Positions 49,509 to 60,757 of a stretch of 64,000 nucleotides of DNA are shown here, in pieces. Both the position numbers and the translations under genes were made by a program. The notes below the pieces were generated by a model. That model had not been told where the DNA came from. It searched no databases and worked only from the letters and a program-made list of their open reading frames with translations. The first letter of the stretch is position 1. Each line of letters opens with the position of its first letter. This DNA is from Lepraria neglecta (taxonomy: Eukaryota; Ascomycota; Lecanoromycetes; Lecanorales; Stereocaulaceae): positions 5,580,001 to 5,644,000 of the forward strand of contig CM065647.1 of the NCBI GenBank assembly GCA_033220425.1, in the 5' to 3' direction.

Positions 49509-52500
49509 CTAGCCCCTCCTCTAGATTTCTCGTCCCGAGAAACTATCTATCCTTTATACCTCCTCGTCGAAATATCTATTCTAAAGACCCTATCGTTTAT
49601 CGTAAGGAACTTTCCAATAAACTATCTAGATTTATAATACGTCCTTATACTCTTTATACGAAAGCTAATAAGTAGTATCTAGTAGGCGTTCGTTCGGACT
49701 GTTATTCTAACTGTATTACTGTAGGCAAGAAGTATAACCTAGTTATATTAGTCGACGAGATATGTTATATTAAGAAAGTTTGTAACGATACTTAGTTAGA
49801 AATAAAGGAAACGCAGGCGAAACTTATACGCCTTTAATTATAATTTGACTATATCTAGGATAAAGAGAAAAAGTTAATAGAGCGCGAGTTATAGAATATT
49901 AAGGAGTTAGAGAAGGATAAGGATCTTCCTTCTAATACTCCTAATAGTCTAATATTTAATATCGGCTCCGAGTAGTTCGACCTCCCCCCGGCCTTGAGGG
50001 CCCTGAAAGCTTCGACTAGTCTTCTCTTATCTCCGATGAAACTCTTATAGGTATTCCCCGCAATTCCCCGTAAGGTTCCTAAGAGGTTCCTAGGTACTTT
50101 CTATTTCGTCGTACCCTTTCTATTTAACTAGATAGAACTAATTTCTTCTATCTAGGATCCTCTCGACCTTATACTCCGTTTCTTCTTTAACGTTATAATA
50201 AAATATCTCTTAGAGTAGTATATTAGAGTCTACTAGCTCTAGAAGTAAGATATAGAATACCGGATATACTTTAGCGTTAGGTAGGAGCTCGAGTTTATAG
50301 TTAACGGCCCCCTTTACCTTCTTAATTAAGAATAGTCCGACCTTAATATAATCTAGCTTCTTGCTTAGTCTCGTTATCTTTATATTTTTTATTAGAAGGT
50401 AGACTTTATCCCCCTCTTTAAGCTAAGGAATATTCTTTCTCTTATTATTAACTTATTCCTTTAACCTATTATTTAAGCTTATAACTATCTTTTATATCTC
50501 CTTATATAAACCTTTAAGCTCCTTTACCTTAACTAAGGCTTTTTCTATATTAGGTCCTTCTCTAGGTTATAGAAATATATTTATATTCTTTCCGTAGTTG
50601 GTAAAGAATGGTATCAGGCCCGTTATATCTGACTTTTTATTATTATACGCTAGTTATACTATTAGAAGTAATAAAACCCAGTTATCTTGTTTCTAGTTTA
50701 TATAATATCTTAGGTATACTTCTATTATTTGATTTACACGTTCCGTTTATCTATTAGTTTATAGATAGTATACCGTTAATATCCGAAGTTTAGTTCTAAT
50801 TACTACGATTAGCGTTCTCTAGTAGTTAGATATAAATAACTTATCTCTGTTAGATATTATCGACTTAGGTATACCGTAATCCCTTATTAACTTATCGAGT
50901 AGTACGAAGGCTAACTAATCTACTTTATATATCTCTTTGAATAGTATTATAATCGTATACTTCGTAAGTTTATCTATAATAACTATAATTGAATTAAAGG
51001 TATCCTGCGTAGCTGGATCCTTTAAAGGTAGTAGTTTAACTATAAAGTCTATTGTAATATTATCCTATAGTGATTCTGGTATAGATATAAACTGAATTTG
51101 CCCGTACTTGGCGTATCGTGCCGCCTTGTTCTGTTAATACTGGATATATTCTTTAATATATTATTTAACGCGTGTCCGAAGTTTTAGCGCTGCGTATCCT
51201 CGTCCTAGGAGTTCTATAGTCTTAGATACTCTAGGGTAACCTTATAGTAGATTATTATAATAATCCCTAATTACTTCTTTAACGTATATATTAGGCAAGT
51301 AGGTCTTATCCTAATATCTAAGTAATACTAAATCTAGTTAATCCTATTGTAGCTTTGTTGCGAATATATCGTTATCGTAGGCCTTTACGATTCTATTAGT
51401 TATATTAGGTCCTAATATACAAAGAGTTATTACTAGTACTTAGTATAGTACTAATAATCTATCGGCTTCCTATTTTAGGATTAGTCGTTCTATAACGTTC
51501 TTTTCTTCTATATAGTCCGATCGCCTACTAAGCGCGTCTACTTAACTATTATCTTTCCCTAGGGTATAGGTTATCTTGAACTTATATTGTCCGAGTAGTT
51601 CTAACTATCTAACCTATCTTCTATTTAACTCTTTTGTTATTGTAAAGTTAAGAAGATTCTTATAATCTATAAAGATGGTTAAGTCTAAGTAGCTTTCTAT
51701 ATACACTCTCTAATTCTAAAGTATATATACTATAGCAAGTAGTTCCTTGTTATATATATCGTAGTTTTATTCTACTACTAATATCTTTCGTGAAAAGTAG
51801 GTAACTAGATACTACTTTTAGTCCTTTATTTAATATAGGTATACTCCTATTATAAGATCCGAGGTATCTATTTCGATACGAGCCGGTTCGTTAGCTTGAA
51901 AGGTATAGAGTACTAGTAGATCCGTATATACTCTTTTTAACGTATTAAACGATCTTTATTATTATTATCCCTATATAAATCTAATATCCTTCTTTATAAT
52001 ATCTGTAAGTGGAAGTACCTTCTTTAAGTAGCCCTCTATAAACTTCCTATTAAAGTTAGTAAATCCTAAGAAACTTTGTACTACTTTAACGTCCTGTAGT
52101 ATAGGCTATTCCGCTATAGCTTTGATCTTCTCTAGGCTTATACTAATACCTCTTATACTAACTATAAATCCTAGGAACTTAATAGAGTCCCTGTAAAATT
52201 CGCACTTTTCTGGTTTAAGGAGAAGTTTCGCTTGTGACAGGTATTCTATAATATCCTATATATACTTAATATACTCTTCCTTGTTCTTAGAATAAATCAA
52301 GATATTATTAAGGTACGCTATCGCTATTCGATCTAAATATACTTATATAACGTTATTAATAAGTACTTGATAGGTTACTAGTACGTTGGTAAGTCTAAAC
52401 GGTATTACTAGATACTTATAGTAGCTATATCTAGTTCGGAAGGTAGTTTTCTATTCTTCGCCTTCTTTTATCCGAATTAGATTATATACGCCCCTAAGGT

Positions 52501-55224
52501 CTAGTTTCGTAAATATCTTTGCTTTACTAAGCTAATCCTATAGCTCGCTAATATTTAGTAAAGGGTAACGATTTTTAATAGTAATATCATTTAACTTTCG
52601 ATAGTTAACGTATAGTCTTAGACTTCTATCCTTCTTTAGCGCGAAGAGGATTAGATAACCTACTAGCGATTTAGATTCCCGAATAAATCCCTTCTTAAGG
52701 TTCTCGTCGATATACCTGCGAAGTATAGTAAGTTCCTTTTCTAATAATATATAGATAGATCTAAATATTAGCGCCTTACTAGGTTCGAGTTCGATCTTAT
52801 AATCCTATAGTTAGTACCTAGGTAATACTTTTACGCTCGTCTCTTCCTTGAATAGGTATACCTACTATTTATATTCCCGAGGGATTATAGAAGGTTCGTC
52901 TTTTCCTTTAATAGCTCTCTCTTTAGTATCCTACTAATCTTTACTAGTAACTAAGGAGTCGAGCCTTCTCTCTTAGAAGTTACTCTTATTATTTAAGAAT
53001 AAAGTAATATATACTTTAACCGGTCTTCGGTTCTTTCTCTTATCTATTAACGTCTACTATTAACTAATAGATCTAATACTAGTAATATTTCTAGATTATC
53101 CGAATTTAAGTACTTTTATCTTCTAGTTAATTTCTAGGTTATATTTATTTAACTAAGGTATTCCTAAAATAATATTATAAGTAGCTATCCTAACTATATT
53201 GAATATAATCTCCTTGTAGTATTACTGAATTATTACTAGTAGGGAGTATATCTCCTCCTCTACTTTTCCTATTAAAAATACTAACCTATTAGCTAGGCGA
53301 AGTTCGTAGGATAATTTCTTCTTTCGGGTTAGTAGGCCGCTCGAGTCTACTAAGTCCCTTGAGATGAAATTTCCCGTAGCTCCGCTGTCTATTATCGTTA
53401 TAGTCCGCTATCTATCGATATTTACTAGTATAATAATATAAGTGTAGTACTAGGCGGAATATAATTGTTATTTAGGGAATAACGTATTAATCTCCTTATA
53501 CTTCTCTATAGTATAAGGGATTACTCTTTTCCCTATAATAGTAGGAATCTATATACTTCCTTTATACCCTTATACGGAATATATTTATCGTATAAGTAAC
53601 TATACTATAGTACTTAATTGTAAGATCCTCTCCTGAAGACTCTAAGTAAGTTATTTCTTTCCTTTTCCTACTTTTCCGTAAAGTATAGGAAGTATTAATA
53701 TTTCCTCTTACTTACAAGATACTATTAGTACCTATCTTCTTTATACTTATACTACTAAGTCTCTCTATAAGGGGTTCTCTTTAGTAGAGGTACTATATAC
53801 TCTTTTACTAGACGGCCTCTTTCCTCCCTATATAGTAAATAATTAGGTAATATATACTCAGTATATAGGATCTCGCTATACTACTAATATTCCCTATTAT
53901 ATTGATAGTCTCGTATAGGTTCTTCCTATCCGGGTTTTGTAGATAATTACTCTTTTAGTATACCTTATACTTTTCCTTTAATTTCGTCGAAGAGCTTATA
54001 ATTATCTTTATCCGATTAAGGTTCTTTAGTTATTAGTAATTTTCCTTCTACTTAGGATATAGTAGATCTAGGTTCGGGTATCGACGCTAGTCTCTCTAGG
54101 CTAGCTTTCCGCTGTTTCTAATCCGTCTTATATTATTAAGATCTATTACTATCCCTATAGTAATACCTCTATACTTCTTTATTGAATTCTAATTCGAAGG
54201 TATTATTTTCTGAATCCTAATTAAGTTCCTCTTTATTATAGGATTACTATATTTCTTTAGAGTCTTCCTTATTATCTAGAGGTCCTCCTTCTATTATGTT
54301 AACCTATAGTCGGTATACTATATTCTTCGACCTGTAGTCTCTAGCTATATAGCCCAGTTTGCTATAGCTATAGTAAGTAATTACTTTCTTTCCCCTATGC
54401 TGCTTTTTCCCTTTAAAGTTTCCTTTCTTCTTTCCTATCTAAATAAAGTTAATCTCTATTAGTACTATACTACAGTAAGTATTATATTCCCTGTAATCTT
54501 ATCTGTAATTTCTCGTCTTTAAGAAGAATCCTTTATACTAGGTTCCGCTAACTCCTCCGTTATACCGTTTCTCTATAGATTATTTAAATAGTTTATTATT
54601 AATCTCGATCGTATTTTTAATAAGTCTATCTAGGGTATTAATTACCCCTCCGAACCTTATAAGCTCGTCTTTAATATTATCTTTAAGGCTATAATAATAT
54701 ATCGTTATTAGCGTATTATTATCCTAGCCTATTTTAGTCGCGTATATCTGAAACTGAGTTGAAAACTCTAACGCTGACTTCTTCTACTTTATATACTAAA
54801 TGATATATATTACTATATTTACCTTGTTAGAAGGTCTGAATATACGGCGGATTTTAACTATAAACTTTGGTATACTTTCTATCTATAACTTAACGTCGCT
54901 ATCTTCGTCGTCGTCTTCTATATACTTCTTTAGGAAAGGTTCGACCTACTTTTAGGCCCGTCCTTATAGGTACGATATAGCGAAGGTAGTATATCTGGTT
55001 GCTAGGAGTAAGTCTCCCTGGAATAGAAGGTATAGTTATACTTGTGTGAGCTATAGCTTAAGCTTGTCTCTATCTCCGTAGTACAGGTCTGGTACTATAA
55101 CCTTAATCCTTTTTCTAGATCCTTCGTCTATAGTGTAGCGTCTCTAGCTAGTAACTGTTAAGGTGCTTAGGGTAGGGTTTCTGCCTGAAGTTGTTAAAGA
55201 ACTCATCCCTTAGGGTATTTAAAG

Positions 55225-55636
55225 TGTTACGACCTATAGTGGTCGTGTACCTAAAGGTGCGATAACCAACCGTAGAGGTACGTGCGTCTTATGCTTCTGT
55301 AGGAGAGGAGTTACTTAGGTAGAATGGCAGTCTTCGCGGTGTAGGTAACTAATGCGTTCTATATTAATAACTAGTAAAGTATAGTGCAAGGAGTACCAGG
55401 AAGATTAACTAAGTTAAACACGCTGTTCCAAATAGTGGGCAAAGCCCCGTATATATAGACATAAGAAATCCTGCCAAGCAATCCATGAGCGTCATAAGCG
55501 CACGGCGCTCATTGCGCTTATCATTCTTGAGCGCTATGAGCGCACGTCGCTCGTTGCGCTCATCGCTTTAGCTACTAGTCCTGCCTATAGCACCTCGTCC
55601 TACAGGATAGTCCTGTTAGAACCCACGGTTCTAACA
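55225..55636 (-). repeat. LTR (5' side) of the second Gypsy family
   Basis: 412 bp, ends CTAACA followed by CTCTT. It aligns end to end with 49103-49508; both copies show RIP-type changes at different places. Confidence 0.9.
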
Positions 55637-55801
55637 CTCTTGCCCTAAGGAATAGCGCTAAGGACGACTACTGGCTTGAAAAGAGGCTAGACGAGATAGG
55701 TAGCGATAGTATACTTGAGTAGAATGTACGAGGAGCATGCAAAGATTCGTCTATACTATAGAGGGGCTTTATTCGAGCTCTGGGGAGGGCTACTTTACTA
55801 G

Positions 55802-56139
55802 TTAAGAAGCCTTCTTAGAGGCCTTCTTAGCAGCTAGCTTCAAAGCTCGTTAAGGAGCTACCTTACCATCCTTTTTTGGCGGCGGTGGACGCTTCTCAGC
55901 CTGCTTAGGCGCCTGGGGTGGCTTCAGCACCAGTCGTCCAGATGGGGGGCTGGCGGGTTAAGGGTCAGACGTCCAGATATCTGAGGGGGAGTAGTAGCAG
56001 CAGCAGGGGCAGCAGCAGGGGCAGCAGCAGGGGCAGGAGGCTTCAGGGTCAGACGGCGAGGTGTCTGGGCGACAGCAGGCTCTTCATCGACAGCAGCATA
56101 CCTGTCAAACGTACTGGAACGACGCTTTCTAGGGCCCAT
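55802..56139 (-). pseudogene. Small Lys/Pro/Ala-rich gene, apparently broken
   Basis: The ORF from ATG at 56139 starts MGPRKRRSSTFDRY and has RRLTLKPPAP and GRLTLNPPAP repeats separated by an Ala/Pro tract from a 12-bp GCAGCAGGGGCA-type repeat (about 55993-56036). It stops at 55924. A third copy of the motif, GRLVLKPPQAP, and a Lys-rich stretch follow in another frame. The switch falls at a six-G run (plus strand 55944-55949), so one base lost or gained there would explain it. Further on, a TAA at a position that could be CAA precedes AAKKASKKAS and a final stop at 55802. Function is unknown; the tail looks nucleic-acid or histone-tail-like. It is the first non-repeat gene beside the island. 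Confidence 0.45.
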
Positions 56140-56475
56140 AGCGACAGCGACAATGAGGTCTACAGTCTACGAGCGCGGCGGAGACAAAACACCATATATG
56201 GGGCACTAGCGGCTTCATCTTTGCCGTTTTAGGAAGACTATATAAGCACTACTACAGAGATAATGCAGCACTCTCTATATACCCCTTCTGCCACCAAAAT
56301 TTGGTGTGTGGTAGGGTACCCCGAAAGTGCCTTAGCGTTCCCGCCAATGGTTTTGCAATCGACTGTATGAGGTGCACCTAGTTGCCTAGCAGCGTCAGCC
56401 TCAACCCAAATATACGAAACTTACAAAACGCTGTCAGCACTAGCCCGGTAGAGTACCCCTCTTCACATACTGTAT

Positions 56476-56483
56476 TATATAAA
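56476..56483 (+). promoter_or_regulatory. TATA box of the 226-aa gene
   Basis: TATATAAA lies about 96 bp before the ATG at 56579. It is followed by a CT-rich leader (56484-56578), typical of fungal promoters. Confidence 0.55.
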
Positions 56484-56578
56484 CAACACCTCCTCGCATT
56501 ATTCAAGCCAGACTTCCCCTCCATCCACCACTCTCTTTTCCCTCTGCAAACCCATCCTTCCATACTTACCAACCAATC

Positions 56579-57259
56579 ATGCCCTCCTCCTCCCAACCCA
56601 ACACCCCCAGATCCCTCATCTACCCGCACCCTCTCCTGCACCCCCCAAAAACAAAATACGACCTCCTCCCCTCCTCCTACCCCATCACGGCCCTCGAAGC
56701 CTCCCGCGCCGGTCTCGAATCCGCCCACATAAAAGAACAATCCCAAATCTTCTCTTCCTCCCCATTCGTGCTAAATGACCAAACCCTGTCAAACCTGCGC
56801 CAGCACCCGATGAGCAAACAAGACGCCCATCGCTTCTGCTGGAAAGACTGCGCCGTGTATGTTACCGTTGATTTGGGGGATGAGTTTGCCAGCACGGGTG
56901 TGGGCGTGGAGCGCGTGTTCAATTTCCTTTACCGAACCTGGTTTCGCGATGGGGAAGCACATTTGGATGTAGGCCATTTTTTTGGCCGCGCGGTGCGTTG
57001 CTGGGAACCGGGCGGCCTGGAAACGATCAAGGAGATTGTGGAGGCGCATAGGCTGGTTTGTGAGAGGGTTAGAGAGAAGCAGGCGGATGAGGGGGCGGAT
57101 GAGGATGAGGTGTTTGAGTGGAATAGGAGACATGGAGGTTTTGTGCTGAAGAGGTCGTTTGAGAGGTTCTTTGTGGTTGTGGACCGGGCGGGTTGGTGGG
57201 AGAGGGGGGTGCTTGTGGTGAGGAGTGAGAGGGCTAAGGAAGTGGAGGGGGGGAGGTGA
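56579..57259 (+). CDS. Hypothetical protein, 226 aa
   Basis: The uninterrupted ORF has fungal-type codon use (G/C third positions), a TATA box and a CT-rich leader, which fix the start MPSSSQPNTP. Residues 1-35 are Pro/Ser-rich and probably disordered. Residues about 38-190 look globular, with FCWKDCAVYVTVDLGDEF near 86-103 and a His/Phe/Arg block near 128-140. The C-terminus is Glu/Arg-rich. There is no signal peptide or membrane segment, and I do not recognise the family. Near the stop is a seven-G run; with one extra G the frame would continue 37 or so residues (a Trp/Gly/Glu-containing tail) to 57375. The true C-terminus is therefore uncertain: a sequencing slip, a short intron (57256-57308 has GT and AG ends) or the ORF as it stands. 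Confidence 0.7.
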   Translation: MPSSSQPNTPRSLIYPHPLLHPPKTKYDLLPSSYPITALEASRAGLESAHIKEQSQIFSSSPFVLNDQTLSNLRQHPMSKQDAHRFCWKDCAVYVTVDLGDEFASTGVGVERVFNFLYRTWFRDGEAHLDVGHFFGRAVRCWEPGGLETIKEIVEAHRLVCERVREKQADEGADEDEVFEWNRRHGGFVLKRSFERFFVVVDRAGWWERGVLVVRSERAKEVEGGR

Positions 57260-57375
57260 AAGGGGAGTGGCCGGTTTTTGGGAAGGGTGACGAGGGGTGG
57301 GCTGTCAGCATGGGGATGGGGGAGGTGGTGGAGTTGGTAAGGGGGATTGAGGAGGATGGGAAGGAGAGAGGGTGA

Positions 57376-57840
57376 AGACGGTGAGATGGTTGGGTATGGT
57401 TCGAGGAGGTAAAAGAGAGAAGAAAAGGGATAAGAAGGCCGCTGGAGAGTGGAGGTGAGGGTTTTGCAAGATGAAGGTTGGAGAGAAGAACTTTACACCG
57501 CTACGAAGCATTCTCCATTGCTCATCCCTCGTTGTTCCCCTCAATCCTTCATTCTCCCATTAGCAACCCCTCAAAACGTCTTCTCAGATTTCACCTTATT
57601 TGTTATCACTGATGGTGTATGCTTATTGTGTCTATGATTCTTTATGCTTGGTTATGTGAGACAGAGAAGAGAAGATCAAAAAGACGCGATTCACTTTCCT
57701 ATGAGACGGATGGGGGATGGGAATGAAGGGTCGGCATTTGAGATCAGTACGAGGAGAAGGTGAAGGCAGAGCAGAGGCGGGTGTGAGACAGGGGTTAATC
57801 TGGAGGGGAAGGCAGTAAGTGGAGATCAAGTGTTAGATAC
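57376..57840. other. Intergenic DNA, purine-rich then mixed
   Basis: The first ~100 bp are GA-rich, followed by mixed sequence. Open frames here are short and of low complexity. I see no gene. Confidence 0.5.
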
Positions 57841-57846
57841 TACAGC

Positions 57847-58140
57847 ATGTACGGAATAAGCACTCGGGAACCCCCTCCTGGAGCAGCCCCGGGGGTTAGC
57901 CCCAACGCGGTGCTGGAATCGATCGATTCGGGCGATTTTCTCGCGGGGGTGATGCGCCTAGGTTGTGCGACAGCGTTACAACAGCTTTGCGGCAGCGGTG
58001 CGACAGCGGTGCGCGACAGCGACGCGACATCAGTGGTAGGGTGCAGCAGTATACGCCCGTGGGGTTTGCCATGGGTGGCTGCGAGACTAGCCAAGGGTAG
58101 CTGCAAGACTAGTCAGGGGGTTTCCGGCGCTATCTTTTAC
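57847..58140 (+). repeat. GC-rich block related to the island's TA MITE
   Basis: It shares with both MITE copies GC(A/G)CTCGGGAACC, GATTCGGGCGATT and TTCTCGCGGGGGT in the same order. The reading frame from ATG at 57847 keeps REP, AP, SPN, DS and LAG at matching spacing. It lacks the TATCTGC termini, so it is either a truncated relative or the genomic source of the MITE's interior. It has no RIP signature. Further on it has repeated GCGACAGCG units near 57965-58030. Confidence 0.5.
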
Positions 58141-58387
58141 TAATTAAAAGTTGGCATAGACAGCACATTGCGTTCCAGGCTGCGCCTCAAGGTCGTGCAT
58201 TCTGGGCCATGACATGAAACATCGCTAAAGTGACGATATTCTTTCTCGGTGCGCCGGACCATGACTGCCAATTGTTGAGTCGTGGGTCAGCATTTCAATT
58301 CTATCTGGAAGAGCCCTGGAGTAATACAGCAGACATCATGGTGTTTATTTCTGTTGAGACATCTCCAGATGATCCAGCAAATCGTTC

Positions 58388-60354
58388 CTATAGCACCACT
58401 ACCTTGGCCTTCCTCCGTTTCCTTGGCTTCGTCTTCTTTCGTTTGATCTGCCCCCACTGCTCATCAAATTCTCTCAAGCTTTTACGACTCCTGTCGTAAG
58501 TGCTGTCTTTGGTCTCAGGTGGCCCTAAAAGAAAGTCACGCAGCTGCCAAAGAGCCGTTGTAGAATATCCTGCCAGTGCAAAGTCTTGTAGCAACAGAGC
58601 GTAGGCTGTGGCGAATAATGACAAGAGCACTAGTAGACCAAACGGGGCACAAATGGCCCTCATGAGGTATAGTCTTGCTTTATTTGATCTGCGCTTACGC
58701 CTGCGGCGTTCTCGACGAGCAATATCTGCCTCTGATGGCTTAAGAGGCGCGACTTGCCTGGCCAATATCGTCTCGGATGCTTTGTCTGACTTCAATTGCA
58801 CTTCAGCTTCAAGAAGCGGTTGTGGGCTGATTTCCTCGGTCGTTGTTGTAGCGAGTTTGTATTGTAAGGTGGGTAAATTTCCTGGGACCTATGGCTGTAT
58901 CAGAGTTATTCTCTATCATATTGGCAATTCGAGAGGGCAATTTTCTACCTGTGTATCGATCTTCAGGAGTTTCTGAGAGAATCCTTTCCAGTAAAAGTCA
59001 CATGCGCAGGCGACATCGATGTTCAGGCCTTTGTAATCACTCTCAGCGGTCAATGTTGAGCTCGTCGGATCGTATGTCAAGAGTTCATCTTCGCCGTGTA
59101 TTTTGAGGAACGTAAGCAAGACTGCATCCCCGCTTGACGGCTCTCTTTTGACGTCCAGGTCCGAGCCCGAGACTATGTCTTCGTTATCGTTCATATGATA
59201 CACCTGAGGCACATTTGCGGCTATGCGATGTGTGACTTCAATCCAAGAAGTATATAGCTGTATTTTCTTCAGCATTTGAGACCTAAAGGGGAATATCGGT
59301 AGATTCTTACCAGTTTCTTGAGTGAATGCATCAGTTCCGCGGGTGCTGCATCGATTGATACAGAGATGACAATGCTGATATTGAAGGCTTTCTTTTTCTT
59401 ATCTGATGGTCCTTCTTCCTGGGATAGCATCTCGTGTGGGCTTACGAACCTGCGCCCATGCTTCGCTATTGCGGTTGAGGCCCTGCGTGGCGAAAGTTTA
59501 GCTTTTCGCTTGTGTAGCGTCTGAAATTGTAGAATCATTGGTCGCACAGCAATGTCCGTTGATCGTAGCCGTTGTTGTAACTATAAAAGTCAGTAGATTT
59601 CCCACAAATTGAATGCATTACATACGGCATAGTTCTCTTGAGCCCATGCTGCGTGGTCTGAATTTAGCTTCTCTATCTCTCTCTTCGCTTGGTCTGTCGC
59701 TTCCGCGGTGCTTTCTGACGCTCGAGAAAGCCGATGCATCTCGTCTTCCATGTGATGGAAAGAAGCGTTGATACTTCTATCTAGTCGTTGCAACGCGTCT
59801 GAGGTAGTTTGGGTGTCCAGGCTTCGTGCCGCCTGGTTTTGATTCAATAGTTCGGCAGTATACTCGCTGAACCGAGTCAGTACTATCTGGTATATGAGGG
59901 TTGAAACGTACAGTTTGACCAGAGAGGCGTCCACAATCCGTAGAGTCATAGCGGACTTGTAACTCTCTAGCACCTTTTCAATGTTTCTAATTTTCCCGGC
60001 TCGCCTCGTCGCCTTGAGAGCTTGAAGGAAGCTTGTCCATCCACTCTGACTTGTAGCTTTGAAAGAATCGAGAAGCAACTTGAAATCGTTGGCTTCCCGA
60101 ACGCATCCTGAGAGCAGGGGAGCCAAGGTCTGCTCTTGAAGTAATGGATTCGAAGACATAGCTGATGCGCGTTGAAACCGCTCAGCGATTGGCACTAGAT
60201 CATGGACAAGGTTCTCGACCCTTTGGAGATCATTTGGTAGTTCGCCGCAGTTCTCTCGGAAAGCTTTGGTGAGTTCGCTAATCTTGAAACTGAAGTCTAT
60301 AAGCTGGATGATGTTGGTCGCTAGACCTAAAGCTGCTATGCCTTCAAGGGCCAT
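58388..60354 (-). CDS. Protein with STAND-type N-terminal domain and one membrane segment
   Basis: Four exons: 60354-59626, 59520-59311, 59257-58949, 58888-58388. Introns are 105, 53 and 60 nt with GTATGT..CAG, GTAAGA..CAG and GTAGAA..TAG borders, all phase 0, giving 582 aa. Residues 1-200 (MALEGIAALGLATNIIQLIDF...) match the helical N-terminal domain found in fungal STAND/NACHT proteins, known as an effector or recruitment module. A coiled-coil-like stretch follows to about 243. No NTPase follows. Instead there is a charged middle, an Arg-rich run at about 473-488, a membrane helix at about 492-516 and a Lys/Arg-rich C-tail. An upstream ATG (60399) is in frame, but the TATA box at 60411-60420 would be too close, so I prefer 60354. 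A decayed copy of its start lies at 63395-63463. Confidence 0.75.
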
Positions 60355-60410
60355 GTTTGCAACTGACATGTATACGGGAAGCAACAAAGTAGCAGACACG
60401 AGCGAAGAGC

Positions 60411-60420
60411 TTTATATAAA
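60411..60420 (-). promoter_or_regulatory. TATA box of the STAND-domain gene
   Basis: TTTATATAAA (palindromic core) lies about 57 bp upstream of the preferred ATG at 60354. It is in the 400-bp interval shared with the divergent membrane-protein gene. Confidence 0.5.
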
Positions 60421-60757
60421 ACTAAACGACACCCGAACTTGAATTTGTCTGACGTACGCGGACTTCAAACGGTCAGGGCGAGAGCCCCGCAGGCTTCGAT
60501 TCTGGCCAACGAGAGAGGTGAAGATGATTCATAGGCTGTCCCATGTCGAGGATTACAGAAAATTGGCGCTACACCAGCCTACACCAGCCACTCTTGGCGC
60601 TCTTTAGCGCGTTCAGCCTGCAGGCCTCAGCCTCAGAAATACTCACCATGTTACAAACTCGGCGGCAAGGCATTCTGTCTATTGGGCTGTCATCCATAAC
60701 TCGTGGGAATCCGGGTTCAAGAATTTTCACACCATCCGAGGATCGATTTCCACGAGC

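Larger units (their letters stand above)
49103..55636 (-). mobile_element. Full-length Ty3/Gypsy chromovirus fossil, second family
   Basis: LTRs at 49103-49508 and 55225-55636 begin TGTTACGACC and end GGTTCTAACA or its decayed form. CTCTT flanks both ends (49098-49102, 55637-55641). Minus-strand order: gag from about 55200, zinc knuckle near 54330-54375, protease near 53400, reverse transcriptase about 52950-51950 with the active-site block near 52300. Integrase is about 51350-50500 and a chromodomain-like region near 50100-50170. It is related to but distinct from the neighbouring family, about 6.5 kb, uninterrupted by other elements, and inactive with dozens of RIP-type breaks. It is the outermost insertion at the edge of the island. 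Confidence 0.9.

Noticed and set aside
1-55636. tRNA or rRNA genes
   Set aside because: I saw no cloverleaf-like A and B box pairs or conserved rRNA stretches, though a covariance-model scan was not possible.
56378-57133. ORFs of 81-122 codons on the minus strand and 116 codons on the plus strand
   Set aside because: They overlap the 226-aa gene or its CT-rich leader and are low in complexity (Gly/Val or Pro/Ser runs).
58230-58976. Plus-strand ORFs of 89 and 122 codons
   Set aside because: They are antisense to exon 4 and intron 3 of the spliced gene, whose frame continuity across three introns is much stronger evidence.
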